Source: Deltaproteobacteria bacterium (GTDB lineage Bacteria; Desulfobacterota; DSM-4660; Desulfatiglandales; HGW-15). From it: a DNA stretch of 64,000 nt. The stretch's first letter is position 1, and each line of letters starts with the position of its first letter. The notes beneath the pieces were generated by a model, which ran no database searches, was not told where the DNA came from, and saw only the letters and a program-made list of their open reading frames with translations. The stretch spans positions 62,001-126,000 of the forward strand of contig JAFDEE010000012.1 in the NCBI GenBank assembly GCA_019310525.1, read 5' to 3'. Positions 27,864 through 37,569 of the stretch are shown here, in pieces. The position numbers were made by a program, and so were the translations under genes.

Positions 27864-28703
27864 CTATACCACAATGGTTCCTACGTTCACGCTATTGGTC
27901 AATTCCACTTCCAGGGTCTTTGGGGCATGTTCCCGGTACTTGATTTCGACGACATACTTTCCGCTGTTCTCCTCGAGACGGTCGAACTTGAAATCGCCGA
28001 AGGCGTCGGTGCAGGTTCGGGCGATCTCGGTCGCGTCCTTTCTCAAAGTGATCTCAGCCCCAGCCGCGCAATCCTTGATCCCTTTCCTCTCAAAGGCCAC
28101 ACTGCCGCCGATAAAGCACTTCTCGAAAAGATACAGATTCTTGTAGTAGACCCTGGGGGCGGTATCGTATTCGGAATGGAGGACTTCCAATCCCTCTTCA
28201 CCCACGATACGCTTCATTTCCGGATCCTCGACCCGCAGGATTCGAAGGGCGCCGGTCGGACAGGCCTGGACACACCGCGGCTTCTCCCACCCGGCGTCCA
28301 GGAGGTGGGAGCAAAGGGTGCATTTCTGGGGTACCCCCAGTTCCTCGTTCCACCAGATCGCTCCGTAGGGACAGGCCTTCAGGAGGTCCCTCCTCCCTTT
28401 GGCCTTTACCGGATCGATCAAAACGATTCCGTCCTCCCTCTTGTGGACCGAGCCGTCCCCGGCCGCCTCGATGCAGGGCGCCCGGTCGCAGTGCATGCAG
28501 GGAGTCGGGCGGTAGGCCACATCGATGAGGGGAAACTGTCCTCTTTCCTTGCGCATGATGTTGATCCACCGGTGGCCGTGACGGGGCTGGGCCAAGGTGT
28601 ACCCCGGCCAATCGTTGTTCACGTGTTCGTCCTTACAGGAGAGAAAGCAATTGTTGCAGTCCTCGCACTTCTCCACGTCGATAATCAGGTTCCACCTCTT
28701 CAT
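27864..28703 (-). CDS. transhydroxylase/resorcinol hydroxylase-like beta subunit (iron-sulfur), copy 2
   Basis: 279 residues from ATG 28703, seven bases behind the stop of its alpha subunit and preceded by AGGGAGAG. Clear paralogue of the copy at 24343: same CEDCNNCFLSC N-terminus, CMHCDRAPC, CTLCSHLL...CVQACPTG and the C-terminal Cna-B-like domain (ACSG-free, GAEITLRKDATEIART...). The long upstream frame to 28760 overlaps the alpha gene and has no site of its own. Three [4Fe-4S] clusters expected. Confidence 0.88.
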   Translation of the reverse strand: MKRWNLIIDVEKCEDCNNCFLSCKDEHVNNDWPGYTLAQPRHGHRWINIMRKERGQFPLIDVAYRPTPCMHCDRAPCIEAAGDGSVHKREDGIVLIDPVKAKGRRDLLKACPYGAIWWNEELGVPQKCTLCSHLLDAGWEKPRCVQACPTGALRILRVEDPEMKRIVGEEGLEVLHSEYDTAPRVYYKNLYLFEKCFIGGSVAFERKGIKDCAAGAEITLRKDATEIARTCTDAFGDFKFDRLEENSGKYVVEIKYREHAPKTLEVELTNSVNVGTIVV

Positions 28704-28710
28704 GATGCCC

Positions 28711-31668
28711 TCACTCTCCCTTCCATGGCTCGATCTGCACAAGGCAGGAGTTGGCGGCATGGCTGTGGGATTTCTTGATCATCATCCGACTCGAGGTGAG
28801 CTGGTTGATGCACCCGCCCCGGTCCGGGGATTGACCCGGTTCACCGATGGGATCGTACACCGCGGAAGACTCGTAAGAGTGCACGGTGCCAGGGCGTACG
28901 CGCTCGGTTACCTGGGCGGCGCAGATGACCGCCCCCCGATCATTGAAGACCTTGACCAGATCGTTGCTCTTGATACCCCTGGCCTCGGCGTCCTTCCTGT
29001 GGATCCGCACAATCCAGTAGTAGTAGCCGTCGATCAGGACCCTGTGATCCTTTACGTCATTGACGATGCTGTCTTTGCCGTCTCCCATGGTGTGGAAGCT
29101 GTATCGGGGATGGGGAGAAATCAGCTGTAATGGATACTTCTCGTAGAGTTCCTTGCTGTGGTGGCCCTCCCAGGATGGGATATACTTGCTGATGGTCGGC
29201 CTCTCGGGGTCCTCCGGATCGAAACGCTTCAGGCTGGAACATTCGAACTCGATCTTGCCGGACTGGGTCTGGAGCCCCTTCCCAAATGACTCGGTGTAGT
29301 CCGCGGGAAGGGGGGCCAGCTCCGGGGTATCCTTGGGCCGATCCTCTGCGTACCACCTGAAGGAAACCGGGGCCCTGAGCTCCTCGGGAGGTGCCGGAAC
29401 CACGTAGTACCCCTTTTTCAGGAACTTCTTCCAGGAAATATGCTTCGGCAGGTCCGTGGCGTCAAAGAGGCGCTTGCACCAATCCAGTTCCGTCACCCCC
29501 TCGGAGAAGGGGGCCGCCAGGCCCAGTTTCTTGGCGATTTCCAGGAAGATCTGAAAGTCCGACTTGGACTCACCCAGGGGCTCTATACACTTGTGCTGGA
29601 GCACGGCGACCCGGTGATTGCACTGGTCGAAACTGTGCTGGATGTACCCCCCGCAATTGGCGAATTCGCTGATGTCCCACCGCTCGAAACTCGTACACGC
29701 AGGCAGGAGGATGTCGGCGAACTTGGCCTCCCCCTCGAACCATATGGACTGGTTGACCACGCATTCCAGGTTTTCACTCCTGTAAGCCCTCGCATACCGG
29801 TTGGTATCGCACATGGTGCCGAAATGGGATCCACCGTACTTATAGTAGAGTCTGACCGGGGAGTGGCCCGGGGCCGGGTAGTCGAACCGCATGAACTGCC
29901 CTTCGATGGTCTTGGGATCCGTTGGATAACCAAAGGTCCGTCCTTCCAGGATCGCTTCCGGGATTCTCAGCCTCGGCACCCTTTGGTAGACGGTGTTCAC
30001 CGTAGCGAGTTGGGGCATCCGTTGGTACATATTGACCGCCAGGGCGGTTCCCTCCAGGTCCCCCGACAATCCTCCCTCGGCATAGCCCGGGAAGAAGAAA
30101 GTATAATCCACGGGAGCCCCTTGCTGCATTCCCCCCATGTTGATTCCGGGTTTTCCCAGTCCTTGCATGGCCATGAGGCAGACCATGGAACGCGCCCATT
30201 CGTTACCTGTGGCGCAGCGGCAGGCGCTCCCGAACCCGGTTATTCCACCCGCCGCCAGGTAGGTTTTCCTGGTGCCCCATTCCCTTGCCAGGGCCCTGAC
30301 ATCCTTAGCCGGAATTCCCGCCTCTTTTTCCTGCCATTCGGGGGTCTTGGGAATGCCGTCCTCCTTCCCCAGGATGTAGTCCCGCCACTTTTCAAATCCC
30401 ACCGTTCGCCGCGCCACGTAGTCCTTGTCGTAGAGGCCCTCCGTAATCCACACGTAGGCGATGGCCAGGGCCAGGGCATTGCCCGTGGCCGGCCTGGGCG
30501 CGAGCCACTTTCCCCCGAGAAGTGCTGCCGTATGGTTGTAGTAGGGATCGATGTGGACCGTCTTGATACCCAGTTCCTTCAACCATTGACGGCGCACGGT
30601 CCCCTCAAAGGCGCCGTAAACCCCGCTGGTGGACTCCGGGTCACTGGACCAGAACACCACCATCTCGCAGTGCTTGAGGCAATCTTCCACAGTCCCGTAA
30701 GCCTCCGCTCCTCCGAGGCGCATGCTGTAGCCCCAGTGGTGCATGGCCCCCCAGTACCATCCTTCCCAGCTGTCGGGATTGTGGACCACGGGAGTCCAGC
30801 CGATTGAATTGAAAAACCGCATCCTCGCGCTCAACCAGTATCCCAGGGCACCCCAGGTATGATGGGATCCGCTCCCGTTCATGATGGCCCCCGGGCCGTA
30901 TTCCCGCTTTACCCTCTTGATCTCCGATGCCACGATATCCGTGGCCTCATCCCAGCTTATCCGCTCATATCCCGATATCCCACGGTTTCGGCAGTTGCGC
31001 TTCCCTTCCGGGTCGAAATCGACCCTTTTCATGGGATAGAGCAGGCGGTCCGGTGAATAGACCATGGATTTCCAGGCCAGGGTGTGAGGGGACACGGTGG
31101 TCCTTCGCGGAGGGGTGAAGGTCTTCCCGCGGGCCCGAATCGTCCAGGGTCCGGCGTCCTCCCCGTCGAACTCGATGGGCGTGATCCGCTGGATTTTCCC
31201 ATCTTTTACATAGACGAAAACGGGGCCTCCGTTGGTATTGCTGGTGTACCTTTTTACCCCGTCGCCCATGTCTGTACCATACTCCCATCCACCCGTAAGA
31301 AGCAGGCTGAGGGTTTCCGTGAACCAGGACGTCAACTCGTCCGGGCCTTCCATTCCGATTTGGAAGTTCTTCATCGCGTTGATCTGCTCGAGCTGATCCC
31401 GGTTCGGCCTCATGAGTCTGGCTGCAAGCCGGGCATCCCGGTAAGTGATGGTGATGTCCGGTTCCGGATGGATGCCGGCCTTGGAACTCACTTCCCCGTC
31501 CTTAAAAATGAAATACCGTCCCCGGGGCTCATCCCGGACCTTGATCTGCGCGATGAAGTTCTTCTCCTTCAACCGCTTCCTGAAGGAAGGCCGTTTCTTG
31601 GCGGCATGTTTCATCAACTTCTCAAGCCCAAGAAGGAATGCCGAAAACTGCACTTTTTCAAGAGCCAT
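28711..31668 (-). CDS. SCP2-domain fused molybdopterin hydroxytransferase alpha subunit, copy 2
   Basis: 985 residues, about 110 longer than known transhydroxylase large subunits. Residues about 1-125 look like an SCP2 (sterol carrier) domain: [34 protein letters not shown] and the GPDELTSWF end. From about 145 the molybdopterin part is collinear with copy 1, and the catalytic set is complete: His269, Asp299, Ser300 and Tyr529, with spacings 30, 1 and 229 identical to copy 1. SCP2 domains bind hydrophobic ligands, so it may present an aromatic substrate or anchor the enzyme; that is inference. ATG 31668 is the only sensible start. It precedes its own beta subunit. Confidence 0.86.
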   Translation of the reverse strand: MALEKVQFSAFLLGLEKLMKHAAKKRPSFRKRLKEKNFIAQIKVRDEPRGRYFIFKDGEVSSKAGIHPEPDITITYRDARLAARLMRPNRDQLEQINAMKNFQIGMEGPDELTSWFTETLSLLLTGGWEYGTDMGDGVKRYTSNTNGGPVFVYVKDGKIQRITPIEFDGEDAGPWTIRARGKTFTPPRRTTVSPHTLAWKSMVYSPDRLLYPMKRVDFDPEGKRNCRNRGISGYERISWDEATDIVASEIKRVKREYGPGAIMNGSGSHHTWGALGYWLSARMRFFNSIGWTPVVHNPDSWEGWYWGAMHHWGYSMRLGGAEAYGTVEDCLKHCEMVVFWSSDPESTSGVYGAFEGTVRRQWLKELGIKTVHIDPYYNHTAALLGGKWLAPRPATGNALALAIAYVWITEGLYDKDYVARRTVGFEKWRDYILGKEDGIPKTPEWQEKEAGIPAKDVRALAREWGTRKTYLAAGGITGFGSACRCATGNEWARSMVCLMAMQGLGKPGINMGGMQQGAPVDYTFFFPGYAEGGLSGDLEGTALAVNMYQRMPQLATVNTVYQRVPRLRIPEAILEGRTFGYPTDPKTIEGQFMRFDYPAPGHSPVRLYYKYGGSHFGTMCDTNRYARAYRSENLECVVNQSIWFEGEAKFADILLPACTSFERWDISEFANCGGYIQHSFDQCNHRVAVLQHKCIEPLGESKSDFQIFLEIAKKLGLAAPFSEGVTELDWCKRLFDATDLPKHISWKKFLKKGYYVVPAPPEELRAPVSFRWYAEDRPKDTPELAPLPADYTESFGKGLQTQSGKIEFECSSLKRFDPEDPERPTISKYIPSWEGHHSKELYEKYPLQLISPHPRYSFHTMGDGKDSIVNDVKDHRVLIDGYYYWIVRIHRKDAEARGIKSNDLVKVFNDRGAVICAAQVTERVRPGTVHSYESSAVYDPIGEPGQSPDRGGCINQLTSSRMMIKKSHSHAANSCLVQIEPWKGE

Positions 31669-31788
31669 CTCTTACCCCTACATCCTTGGTTTTCCAGAAA
31701 CGACACCCTGACAACACAAGATTGGTGGCGCCAGAGCACCCGGGAGAACCCCAACCCCTCTCTCCACTCCCATGTCCCCGGCCATGGG

Positions 31789-32718
31789 CTAGCCGCCACC
31801 CGTCACCTTCAGAAGATGCTCCTTTAACCGGGCCCGCGAGGTCTCAGCCTTTTCGGTGGGCCACTCTTGGAAGCCCCGCCCCGTCTTGAACCCCAGGCAC
31901 CCCTCTTTCACCAGTTTCCTTAAAAGAGGAGAGGGGTCCGGTGAGCTCTCGAGGTGTTTGAGAATGTATTCGTGTATGGCCAGGGTCAGGTCAGTCCCCA
32001 CCATGTCCGCCGTTTCCAGTGGACCGAGCACGGGAAGCCGCATTCCGAACCCGTAACGAACACACTCATCCACGGTCGCAGCATCCGCGATTCCGTGTTC
32101 CACGATGCTGATCGCTTCCCGCCAGAGGGCATGCTGGAGCCGGTTTCCGACAAATCCCGGCACGTCCTTGTTCACCCGGACAGGGTGCTTTCCGACCGCC
32201 TCAAGCAAGGAAAAGGTTCGATCCATGGTTTCATCCGAGGTCTCCCCGCCCCTTACGACCTCTACCAGGGGAACCAGGTAGGGGGGATTCCAGAAATGGG
32301 TCCCGACGATCCGATCCTTGTATCTTGACTTTTGGGCGATTTCCGTGATGCTGATGACCGACGTGTTCGTGGCAAGAACGGTCTCCCTGGGGCAGATGGA
32401 ATCCAGCTCTTCAAAGATGTCCTGTTTGAGCTCCACCTTTTCAACAACGGCCTCCACGACGAAATGGGCGTCCGAGGCCGCCCGTTTCATGTCGACTGTA
32501 GGTGTGATCCTGCCAAGGATCCCATCAATGTCTTCCCTGAGTCCGATCCCGTGCTCCGCCATCAAGGCCAGGTTGGATCGGACCATATCCAGGGCCCGGG
32601 CCAGAAGTTCCTCCGACAGGTCCACCAGACTCACCTCGTATCCCTTCGCAGCGAAGACCTGGGCGATGCCGTGACCCATGAGGCCGGCGCCCACGACGGC
32701 GATGTTTCTTGTTTCCAT
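31789..32718 (-). CDS. 3-hydroxyacyl-CoA dehydrogenase family enzyme, candidate 3-hydroxy-5-oxohexanoate dehydrogenase
   Basis: 309 residues. N-terminal NAD fold with VVGAGLMGHGIAQVFA (GxGxxG at 10-15), TNTSVISITEIA and HFWNPPYLVPLVEVV around the catalytic His, then the helical C-terminal domain (PGFVGNRLQHALWREA, GFKTGRGF). The generic family oxidises 3-hydroxyacyl-CoA. The neighbours (SDR, cyclase, BKACE) suggest instead the oxidation of 3-hydroxy-5-oxohexanoate to triacetate in phloroglucinol breakdown. It has a site AAGGAC just before the ATG, and is 15 bases behind the SDR. Confidence 0.85.
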   Translation of the reverse strand: METRNIAVVGAGLMGHGIAQVFAAKGYEVSLVDLSEELLARALDMVRSNLALMAEHGIGLREDIDGILGRITPTVDMKRAASDAHFVVEAVVEKVELKQDIFEELDSICPRETVLATNTSVISITEIAQKSRYKDRIVGTHFWNPPYLVPLVEVVRGGETSDETMDRTFSLLEAVGKHPVRVNKDVPGFVGNRLQHALWREAISIVEHGIADAATVDECVRYGFGMRLPVLGPLETADMVGTDLTLAIHEYILKHLESSPDPSPLLRKLVKEGCLGFKTGRGFQEWPTEKAETSRARLKEHLLKVTGGG

Positions 32719-32733
32719 GTCCTTGCGCTCCCT

Positions 32734-33525
32734 TCAGCCCGCTGTGTATCCCCCGTCCACGTAAAGGACGGCCCCGGTCATGAAATCCGATGCCCGGGAA
32801 GAAAGGAAGATCAGCGTTCCGATGAAATCCTCGGGTTCCCCCAACCTGCCGATGGGTATACGTTTCAGAAAGTTCTTGTAAAAGGCATCATCCTCGAACA
32901 TCCACTGGGTCAGGGCGGTCCGGAACACGGTCGGCGCGACAGCATTCACGTTGATCTTGTATGGCCCCCATTCGCAGGCCAAGGACTTGGCCATTAGGCT
33001 GACCGCGCCCTTGGATGGGCTGTAAGCCGTATAGTTGGCCATGCCCAGCATCCCCCTCGTGGAAGAGACCAGGATGACCTTTCCCCCGCGTCCCTGGGCG
33101 ATCATGGCCCTTCCCGCCTCCTTGCAGTAAAGCCAAGTCCCCTTGACATTGACGTCCATCACCATCTGCCATTCCTCAACGGGCTGCTCGGTGATTGGAG
33201 CAGGTTTGTTGACCCCAGCGGCCGTGATCAGAATATCGATTTCTCCGAAGTGATTCAGGGTCTCCTCAACCACCCTTTTCACGTCCTCATGGACGATCGG
33301 GGACCCGGCGCAGAAAGCGGCCCGGCCGCCGGCTGCCTGGATCTCCTCGGCGAGGGGTTTCAGGGTCTCCTCGTTTCGGCCTGTGACCATTACCTTGGCA
33401 CCTGCCAAGGCCAAGCCCATGGATGCGGCCCGCCCGAACCCGCCCGTGGCGCCCGTGATCAGCGCAACTTTCCCGGACACGTCGAAGAGAGATTTTACGT
33501 CGTAGGTTCCTTTCAAGGCTCCCAT
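32734..33525 (-). CDS. SDR family oxidoreductase, candidate phloroglucinol reductase
   Basis: 263 residues. The cofactor loop TGATGGFG is at 24-31; the catalytic Tyr168xxxLys172 is in YSPSK with Ser154/155 before it. The NNAG motif is TAAG. Characterised phloroglucinol reductases are NADPH-dependent members of this superfamily, which reduce the ring to dihydrophloroglucinol. Assignment rests on the operon, because SDRs are too varied to call from sequence. AGGAGG precedes the ATG. Followed by the HADH-like gene. Confidence 0.85.
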   Translation of the reverse strand: MGALKGTYDVKSLFDVSGKVALITGATGGFGRAASMGLALAGAKVMVTGRNEETLKPLAEEIQAAGGRAAFCAGSPIVHEDVKRVVEETLNHFGEIDILITAAGVNKPAPITEQPVEEWQMVMDVNVKGTWLYCKEAGRAMIAQGRGGKVILVSSTRGMLGMANYTAYSPSKGAVSLMAKSLACEWGPYKINVNAVAPTVFRTALTQWMFEDDAFYKNFLKRIPIGRLGEPEDFIGTLIFLSSRASDFMTGAVLYVDGGYTAG

Positions 33526-33543
33526 GTGGTCGACCTCCTTCCG

Positions 33544-34464
33544 CTAGAAATTCACCTTATCGGGGCCCTTGAGCCCAAGGATCTCCCTCGCCTCGTCCGG
33601 CGAAGCAGGTTCAAGACCCAGTTCCCCGGCGATACGAATCGCTTTTTCGACCTGCTCTGCACTGCTCTTAGCGAGCCGTCCCTTGGAGATATAAAGGTTA
33701 TCTTCGAGACCGACCCGCATGTGCCCGCCCTGGAGCATGTTCACCACCCCCATGGGGAACTGGTGCCGGCCAGCGGCGCAAACGGAGAGCTCAAAATCCC
33801 CGAGCACCCGTCGGGCCGTATTTGTCAGGAACACCAGATTGTCGATCGTTGCGGGAATTCCTCCCAGAATGCCGAGCACGAACTGCAGGTAAAGGGGCTT
33901 TTTCAGGTAGCCCTCCCGGATAATCTGGGCCAGGTTGGTGATCTGTCCGACATCGTATACCTCCAGTTCCGGTTTCGTCTGGACTTCGTTCATGGTCCGG
34001 CAGAACACCTTGAGAGAGGTGAAGGTGTTGGAAAATATGAAGCTCTCGGTGGATTCCAGGAACTCCTTTTCCCACCCGTACTTGAATTCCTTGATCTTTC
34101 CCACGATGGGATACAGGGCGAAATTGATGGACCCCGCGTTGAAGGTGGCCATTTCGGGTTTAAGCTCCCGCACCACCGCGATCCGCTCCTCCGGAGTCAT
34201 GGTGGCCGTGCCCCCGGTTGTAGGGCTCACCACGACCCTGGACCTGGCCTTAATGCCGCTCAGGATTTCCCGGTAGATCTCGACATCCGTCGTCGGCTTT
34301 CCATCCTCGGGATTCCGGGCATGCACATGAACCACCGCCGCCCCCGCCTGCTCGCACCTGACCGCCTCGTCAATAAGTTGCTCCGGGGTAAGGGGCAGAT
34401 AGGGAGACATGGAGGGGGTGTGGATATTGCCCGTCAAGGCGGCCGTGAAAATGACTTTACCCAT
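33544..34464 (-). CDS. BKACE (DUF849) beta-keto acid cleavage enzyme, candidate triacetate acetoacetate-lyase
   Basis: 306 residues. A TIM-barrel zinc enzyme: the N-terminal FTAALTGNIHTPSMSPYLPLTPEQ and HVHARNPEDGKPTTD with metal ligands His46 and His48 are family hallmarks, along with ATFNAGSINF and QGGHMRVGLEDN. BKACEs condense a beta-keto acid with acetyl-CoA to give a new acyl-CoA and acetoacetate. In the phloroglucinol route the substrate is triacetate (3,5-dioxohexanoate). Consistent with the neighbours; other keto acids cannot be excluded. GGAGGAAAT precedes the ATG. Confidence 0.88.
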   Translation of the reverse strand: MGKVIFTAALTGNIHTPSMSPYLPLTPEQLIDEAVRCEQAGAAVVHVHARNPEDGKPTTDVEIYREILSGIKARSRVVVSPTTGGTATMTPEERIAVVRELKPEMATFNAGSINFALYPIVGKIKEFKYGWEKEFLESTESFIFSNTFTSLKVFCRTMNEVQTKPELEVYDVGQITNLAQIIREGYLKKPLYLQFVLGILGGIPATIDNLVFLTNTARRVLGDFELSVCAAGRHQFPMGVVNMLQGGHMRVGLEDNLYISKGRLAKSSAEQVEKAIRIAGELGLEPASPDEAREILGLKGPDKVNF

Positions 34465-34520
34465 TCATTTCCTCCAGTTTTGAATGTTTTTGCTCTAAGC
34501 GCTTCGCGGCCGTACCGGCC

Positions 34521-34865
34521 CTAGTCCGGGTAATTGATGACCACGAGCATGCTGGCAGGCTTGTTGGTATGGTTGATCAACTCTCTTCCCTCGTAAGGAG
34601 CAAGATAGATGGAGTCCCACTTTCGGAGAACGTATTCCTCCGTCTTGCTCTTTACCGTGATCTCTCCCTCGAGAACGAAGTAGATCTTCTCCAGGGGGGA
34701 GTCCTCATAGGCCCATTCCGCCCCCCCGCCCGGCAAGAAATGGGACAGCCCCATCCAGAACCTCTGTGTACCCGTTTCTTCTTTTCCGTGAAGCCTCATG
34801 GCCGTCATACCGAAATGTCCGGGTGCTTCGTAAGATTTTACATCCTTCAGCTCCACCTTTTTCAT
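34521..34865 (-). CDS. cupin domain protein
   Basis: 114 residues, a single cupin barrel: SHFLPGGGAEWAYEDSPLEKIYFVLEGEITVKSKTEEYVLRKWDSIYLAPYEGRELINHTNKPASMLVV. The first cupin motif here has fewer of the usual His ligands (one Glu, no His pair), so metal binding is uncertain. It sits inside the operon between the cyclase and BKACE genes. It may be a tautomerase, a sensor or a stabilising protein; nothing in the sequence decides this. AAGGAGG lies 9 bases before the ATG. Confidence 0.82.
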   Translation of the reverse strand: MKKVELKDVKSYEAPGHFGMTAMRLHGKEETGTQRFWMGLSHFLPGGGAEWAYEDSPLEKIYFVLEGEITVKSKTEEYVLRKWDSIYLAPYEGRELINHTNKPASMLVVINYPD

Positions 34866-34945
34866 GATGCCGATCCTCCTTTCGGCTCGCTGTTCTGCGG
34901 GTTATCGCCCGTGCCCGGTCAGGCTCCCCGGGGCCCTTTGCGGGG

Positions 34946-35004
34946 AAAAGGCAAGGCCTCCCCCTTTCCCCATCATTTCTATTGCCTGCTTGGAAGGCCT
35001 TGCC
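34946..35004 (-). terminator. hairpin with T tail inside the operon (possible attenuator)
   Basis: Read on the minus strand GGCAAGGCCT pairs exactly with AGGCCTTGCC over a 35-base loop, and TTTT follows (A-tract at 34946-34949 on the plus strand). It lies between the cyclase and the cupin genes, in the longest non-coding gap of that part of the operon (260 bp). It may partly end transcription or stabilise an mRNA end. Confidence 0.5.
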
Positions 35005-35126
35005 CCGACCCTGTCCAGGGCTGCCGGACGTCCGAATCCCAAAAAGGGAGATCCATTCCAATCACCGAATCCACCGCACCCCGGTCCCTCCGGGTGCTTC
35101 GTTTAGCGCAAATTTCCAGATTCGGG

Positions 35127-35888
35127 TTATTGATCCCCGCTGTCCACGATAGCCACCAGGCGGACTATGGACCCGTCTCCCTTCTCCCAACGGATGGGAA
35201 ATCCCACCAGGGTTACCCGCATGCCGGTAACCTGATCGATGTCTCCGCCGACGTTCTCGTAACCCATGATCCCGTTCCCCAGCAGGGCGCGGTGACAGGG
35301 TTCCCAGTAAGGGAAATCCTCCTTGACGTCCCTTCCCGTTTCCTTCCGGTATTCCTCGCACACATCCGGGAGCAGGGGACCCGGGCCATGGGGACCGATG
35401 GCTGTCCCCAGGGGGTGATCCAGGGCCTGCTGATCCACGCCCACACACTTGACCCCCTTTTCCACGAACCATTCCCCCGCTTCCTTGTACAAGCCCGGGG
35501 AATAGGCGAAGTATTTCTTGTTGTCTCCCCAGTACTTGTGCCAACCGCTGTTGATGATAACGATGTCTCCCTTCTCTATCTTCGGCCTCGCCTTTTCCAG
35601 ATCATCCGGAGTGATCACCTCCCATTTTCCTTTCGGGATGCTCACCACCACCCCCGTGCCGTAATACTTCTCCAGGGGGATCTCATCGGTGTACTCCAAT
35701 CCCTCGATTACGTGGGCCGGTGAATCGGCATGGGTCGTGCAATGCATGAAAGTCGTTATTTGTTGCGAAAGGACGCCGGACTTGGCGTGATAATGGAAGC
35801 GCTCGATCTTCACGTCAGGGAAATAGGGCCAGAGCGGACAATTGTGGCCGAATTTGTGGCTGAGATCGACAAGTTTGACCTTTCCCAT
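35127..35888 (-). CDS. cyclase-family metal-dependent hydrolase, candidate dihydrophloroglucinol cyclohydrolase
   Basis: 253 residues from ATG 35888 (GGGAGG upstream). The metal-binding signature HCTTHADSPAH gives His49, His53, Asp55 and His59, typical of the kynurenine formamidase/cyclase fold. Family members hydrolyse formamides or open cyclic diketones. Next to an SDR, a HADH-like enzyme and a BKACE, the best fit is the ring-opening hydrolase that converts dihydrophloroglucinol to 3-hydroxy-5-oxohexanoate. No kynurenine gene lies nearby. Confidence in family high, in reaction moderate. Confidence 0.86.
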   Translation of the reverse strand: MGKVKLVDLSHKFGHNCPLWPYFPDVKIERFHYHAKSGVLSQQITTFMHCTTHADSPAHVIEGLEYTDEIPLEKYYGTGVVVSIPKGKWEVITPDDLEKARPKIEKGDIVIINSGWHKYWGDNKKYFAYSPGLYKEAGEWFVEKGVKCVGVDQQALDHPLGTAIGPHGPGPLLPDVCEEYRKETGRDVKEDFPYWEPCHRALLGNGIMGYENVGGDIDQVTGMRVTLVGFPIRWEKGDGSIVRLVAIVDSGDQ

Positions 35889-36200
35889 TTTTTGAAAACC
35901 TCCCTTTTGCATATTTCCCGGCTATTGCGGAATCCACCCAATACCCCCACCCCGGAGAAGGGCCGCAGCCGGGATCCTTCCTCTCTCCAGGGGGACTCGG
36001 GGATGAACGCCGGAACGGGTCCCCTGGGAAAAACCCAGCAGGCGTTTTAATCCAAGGAGGGAAATCCCCTTCTTGCGATCCCCGGCATCCATCAAAAAAG
36101 GGAAAATCCGGCCCCCAGCGAGCCCGTGAATGCCTCGCCCGGACACGGTAACGATGCTCCGGAAGGGGCCCGGATCTCCCCCGGGTTGCAAGGGCGTTCC
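35889..36200. other. intergenic gap between binding-protein and cyclase genes
   Basis: 312 bases within the operon. It contains a loose inverted repeat (AACGCC.../...GGCGTT near 36010-36050, read on the minus strand), but no T-tailed terminator, no clear promoter and no gene. Confidence 0.4.
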
Positions 36201-37508
36201 TTACTTGCGGATCGGAAAAATTTCACCCGTCAACGGGATATTGGGATGTTCGCCGTTATAGACGATCTTGATCTCCCAGGGGAACTTGTCCCCCTTGACC
36301 CATTGCCCCCCCACCACGGGAGTCCGACTGTAATTCTGCTCGTTGTATTGGATGGGGCCCACCATGGTGTTCAGGCGTGTTTCGGCGATGGCCTTTCGGA
36401 TCTTCTTCTTATCCAGACTCCCCGCCCGGGTGAGCACATCGGCCAGGATCTCGTACCCGGCATACTTGTAACCCAGGGTCGCGAGAGGTTGTTTTCCGGT
36501 GGCCTTTGTCCACGCATCACAGAGTTCCTTGGCCGAATAGCCGGCCAGGGAACTGCTGAAGGGATGGTGAGGGCTCCACCAGACTTCCGTAGTCAGACCG
36601 TTGGGAAGGTCTCCCCCCAGGGCCGCCACGGCGGAGGGGAACAGGATGGCCTTTCCGATGGTGGCCGCTTTGGGAATGAATCCCAGCCGATGGCATTGTC
36701 TCCAGGCCGTCACGAAATCCGGCGGGATCATATTGCCGAGGATGATCTCGACCTTTTCCTTCTTCCATCCGTCGATAAAGGAGCTGAAGTCCTGCATGCC
36801 GTAAGGAAACCGCCCCAGGTCCACGACCTTGTACCCCCGGGGTTCCAGGGCCTTTTTGAAGGTGGCGGACCAGGACACGCCATCGGGATCGTTCCCCATG
36901 AGAATTCCAACCACCTTATTGGTATTGAGCTTTTCCCACATGCCGATGTAAGCCGGAACGATGTCTTTCTCTACGGACCAGAAAGCGTGAAAGACCCACT
37001 TATAGGGTCCGCCCTCCAGCCATGGTTCGAGCGGCGAGTCCAGGGAAATCCCGGGGACCCGGTATCTCTCACATATGCTCGAGATGGGGTTGACCGTGTC
37101 CGGCGTGTGGTAGAACACCATGAGATCCACCTTGTCCTTCACGATCAGCCTGGAGGCCACCTCGGCCGCCTTCGTCGGATTGCTCTCCGTGTCCACCACC
37201 TTGATCTTGACGGGCAGCTTCTTCCCCAATTCCTTCAAGTAGATGCCTCCGTCCCGGTTGATTTCCGCAAGCGCCCTTTCATCCGTCCAGGGAGTCCCCT
37301 CTCCGAAGGAAGCCAGAGGCCCCGTTGTGGGATTGGGCCTTCCGATCAGGATGTAGTCCCGCTTAGCGGCCTCGGCCCTTCTTGCCGAGCCCGGGAACAC
37401 CAGTCCCGAGGTTACAGCCGCTCCCACGGCAATGGCCCCCTTCTTCATGAATTCCCGCCTGTTCATGCCTTTCCGCTCTACCCCTTTGTTCTCCCTCTTC
37501 TCTTTCAT
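36201..37508 (-). CDS. Liv-type ABC transporter substrate-binding protein with Tat signal
   Basis: 435 residues. The N-terminus has a twin-arginine signal (NRREFMKKGAIAVGAAVTSGLVFPGS, cut after about 46), followed by a periplasmic type-1 fold of the branched-chain amino acid/amide group (IGRPNPTTGPLASFGEG, VVDTESNPTKAAEVASRLI). Proteins of this type also bind aromatic acids and other aromatics. Export already folded by Tat may mean a cofactor or quick folding is needed. It is the first gene after the permeases in the operon, and I infer it captures the phenolic substrate. GGAGGGAG precedes ATG 37508. Confidence 0.9.
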   Translation of the reverse strand: MKEKRENKGVERKGMNRREFMKKGAIAVGAAVTSGLVFPGSARRAEAAKRDYILIGRPNPTTGPLASFGEGTPWTDERALAEINRDGGIYLKELGKKLPVKIKVVDTESNPTKAAEVASRLIVKDKVDLMVFYHTPDTVNPISSICERYRVPGISLDSPLEPWLEGGPYKWVFHAFWSVEKDIVPAYIGMWEKLNTNKVVGILMGNDPDGVSWSATFKKALEPRGYKVVDLGRFPYGMQDFSSFIDGWKKEKVEIILGNMIPPDFVTAWRQCHRLGFIPKAATIGKAILFPSAVAALGGDLPNGLTTEVWWSPHHPFSSSLAGYSAKELCDAWTKATGKQPLATLGYKYAGYEILADVLTRAGSLDKKKIRKAIAETRLNTMVGPIQYNEQNYSRTPVVGGQWVKGDKFPWEIKIVYNGEHPNIPLTGEIFPIRK

Positions 37509-37569
37509 TTTTCTCCCTCCTGACTTCTCGGATAAAGGTTGTCTTTCTTTTCCACCACAGACCGCCCTC

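Noticed and set aside
29440-30807. 455-codon open frame antisense to the second transhydroxylase alpha subunit
   Set aside because: The sense strand has a complete catalytic set and a clear family match, so the antisense frame is a by-product of GC-rich codon use.
36126-37523. 465-codon frame on the plus strand
   Set aside because: It lies opposite the Liv-type binding protein, which has a Tat signal, a good ribosome-binding site and family motifs.
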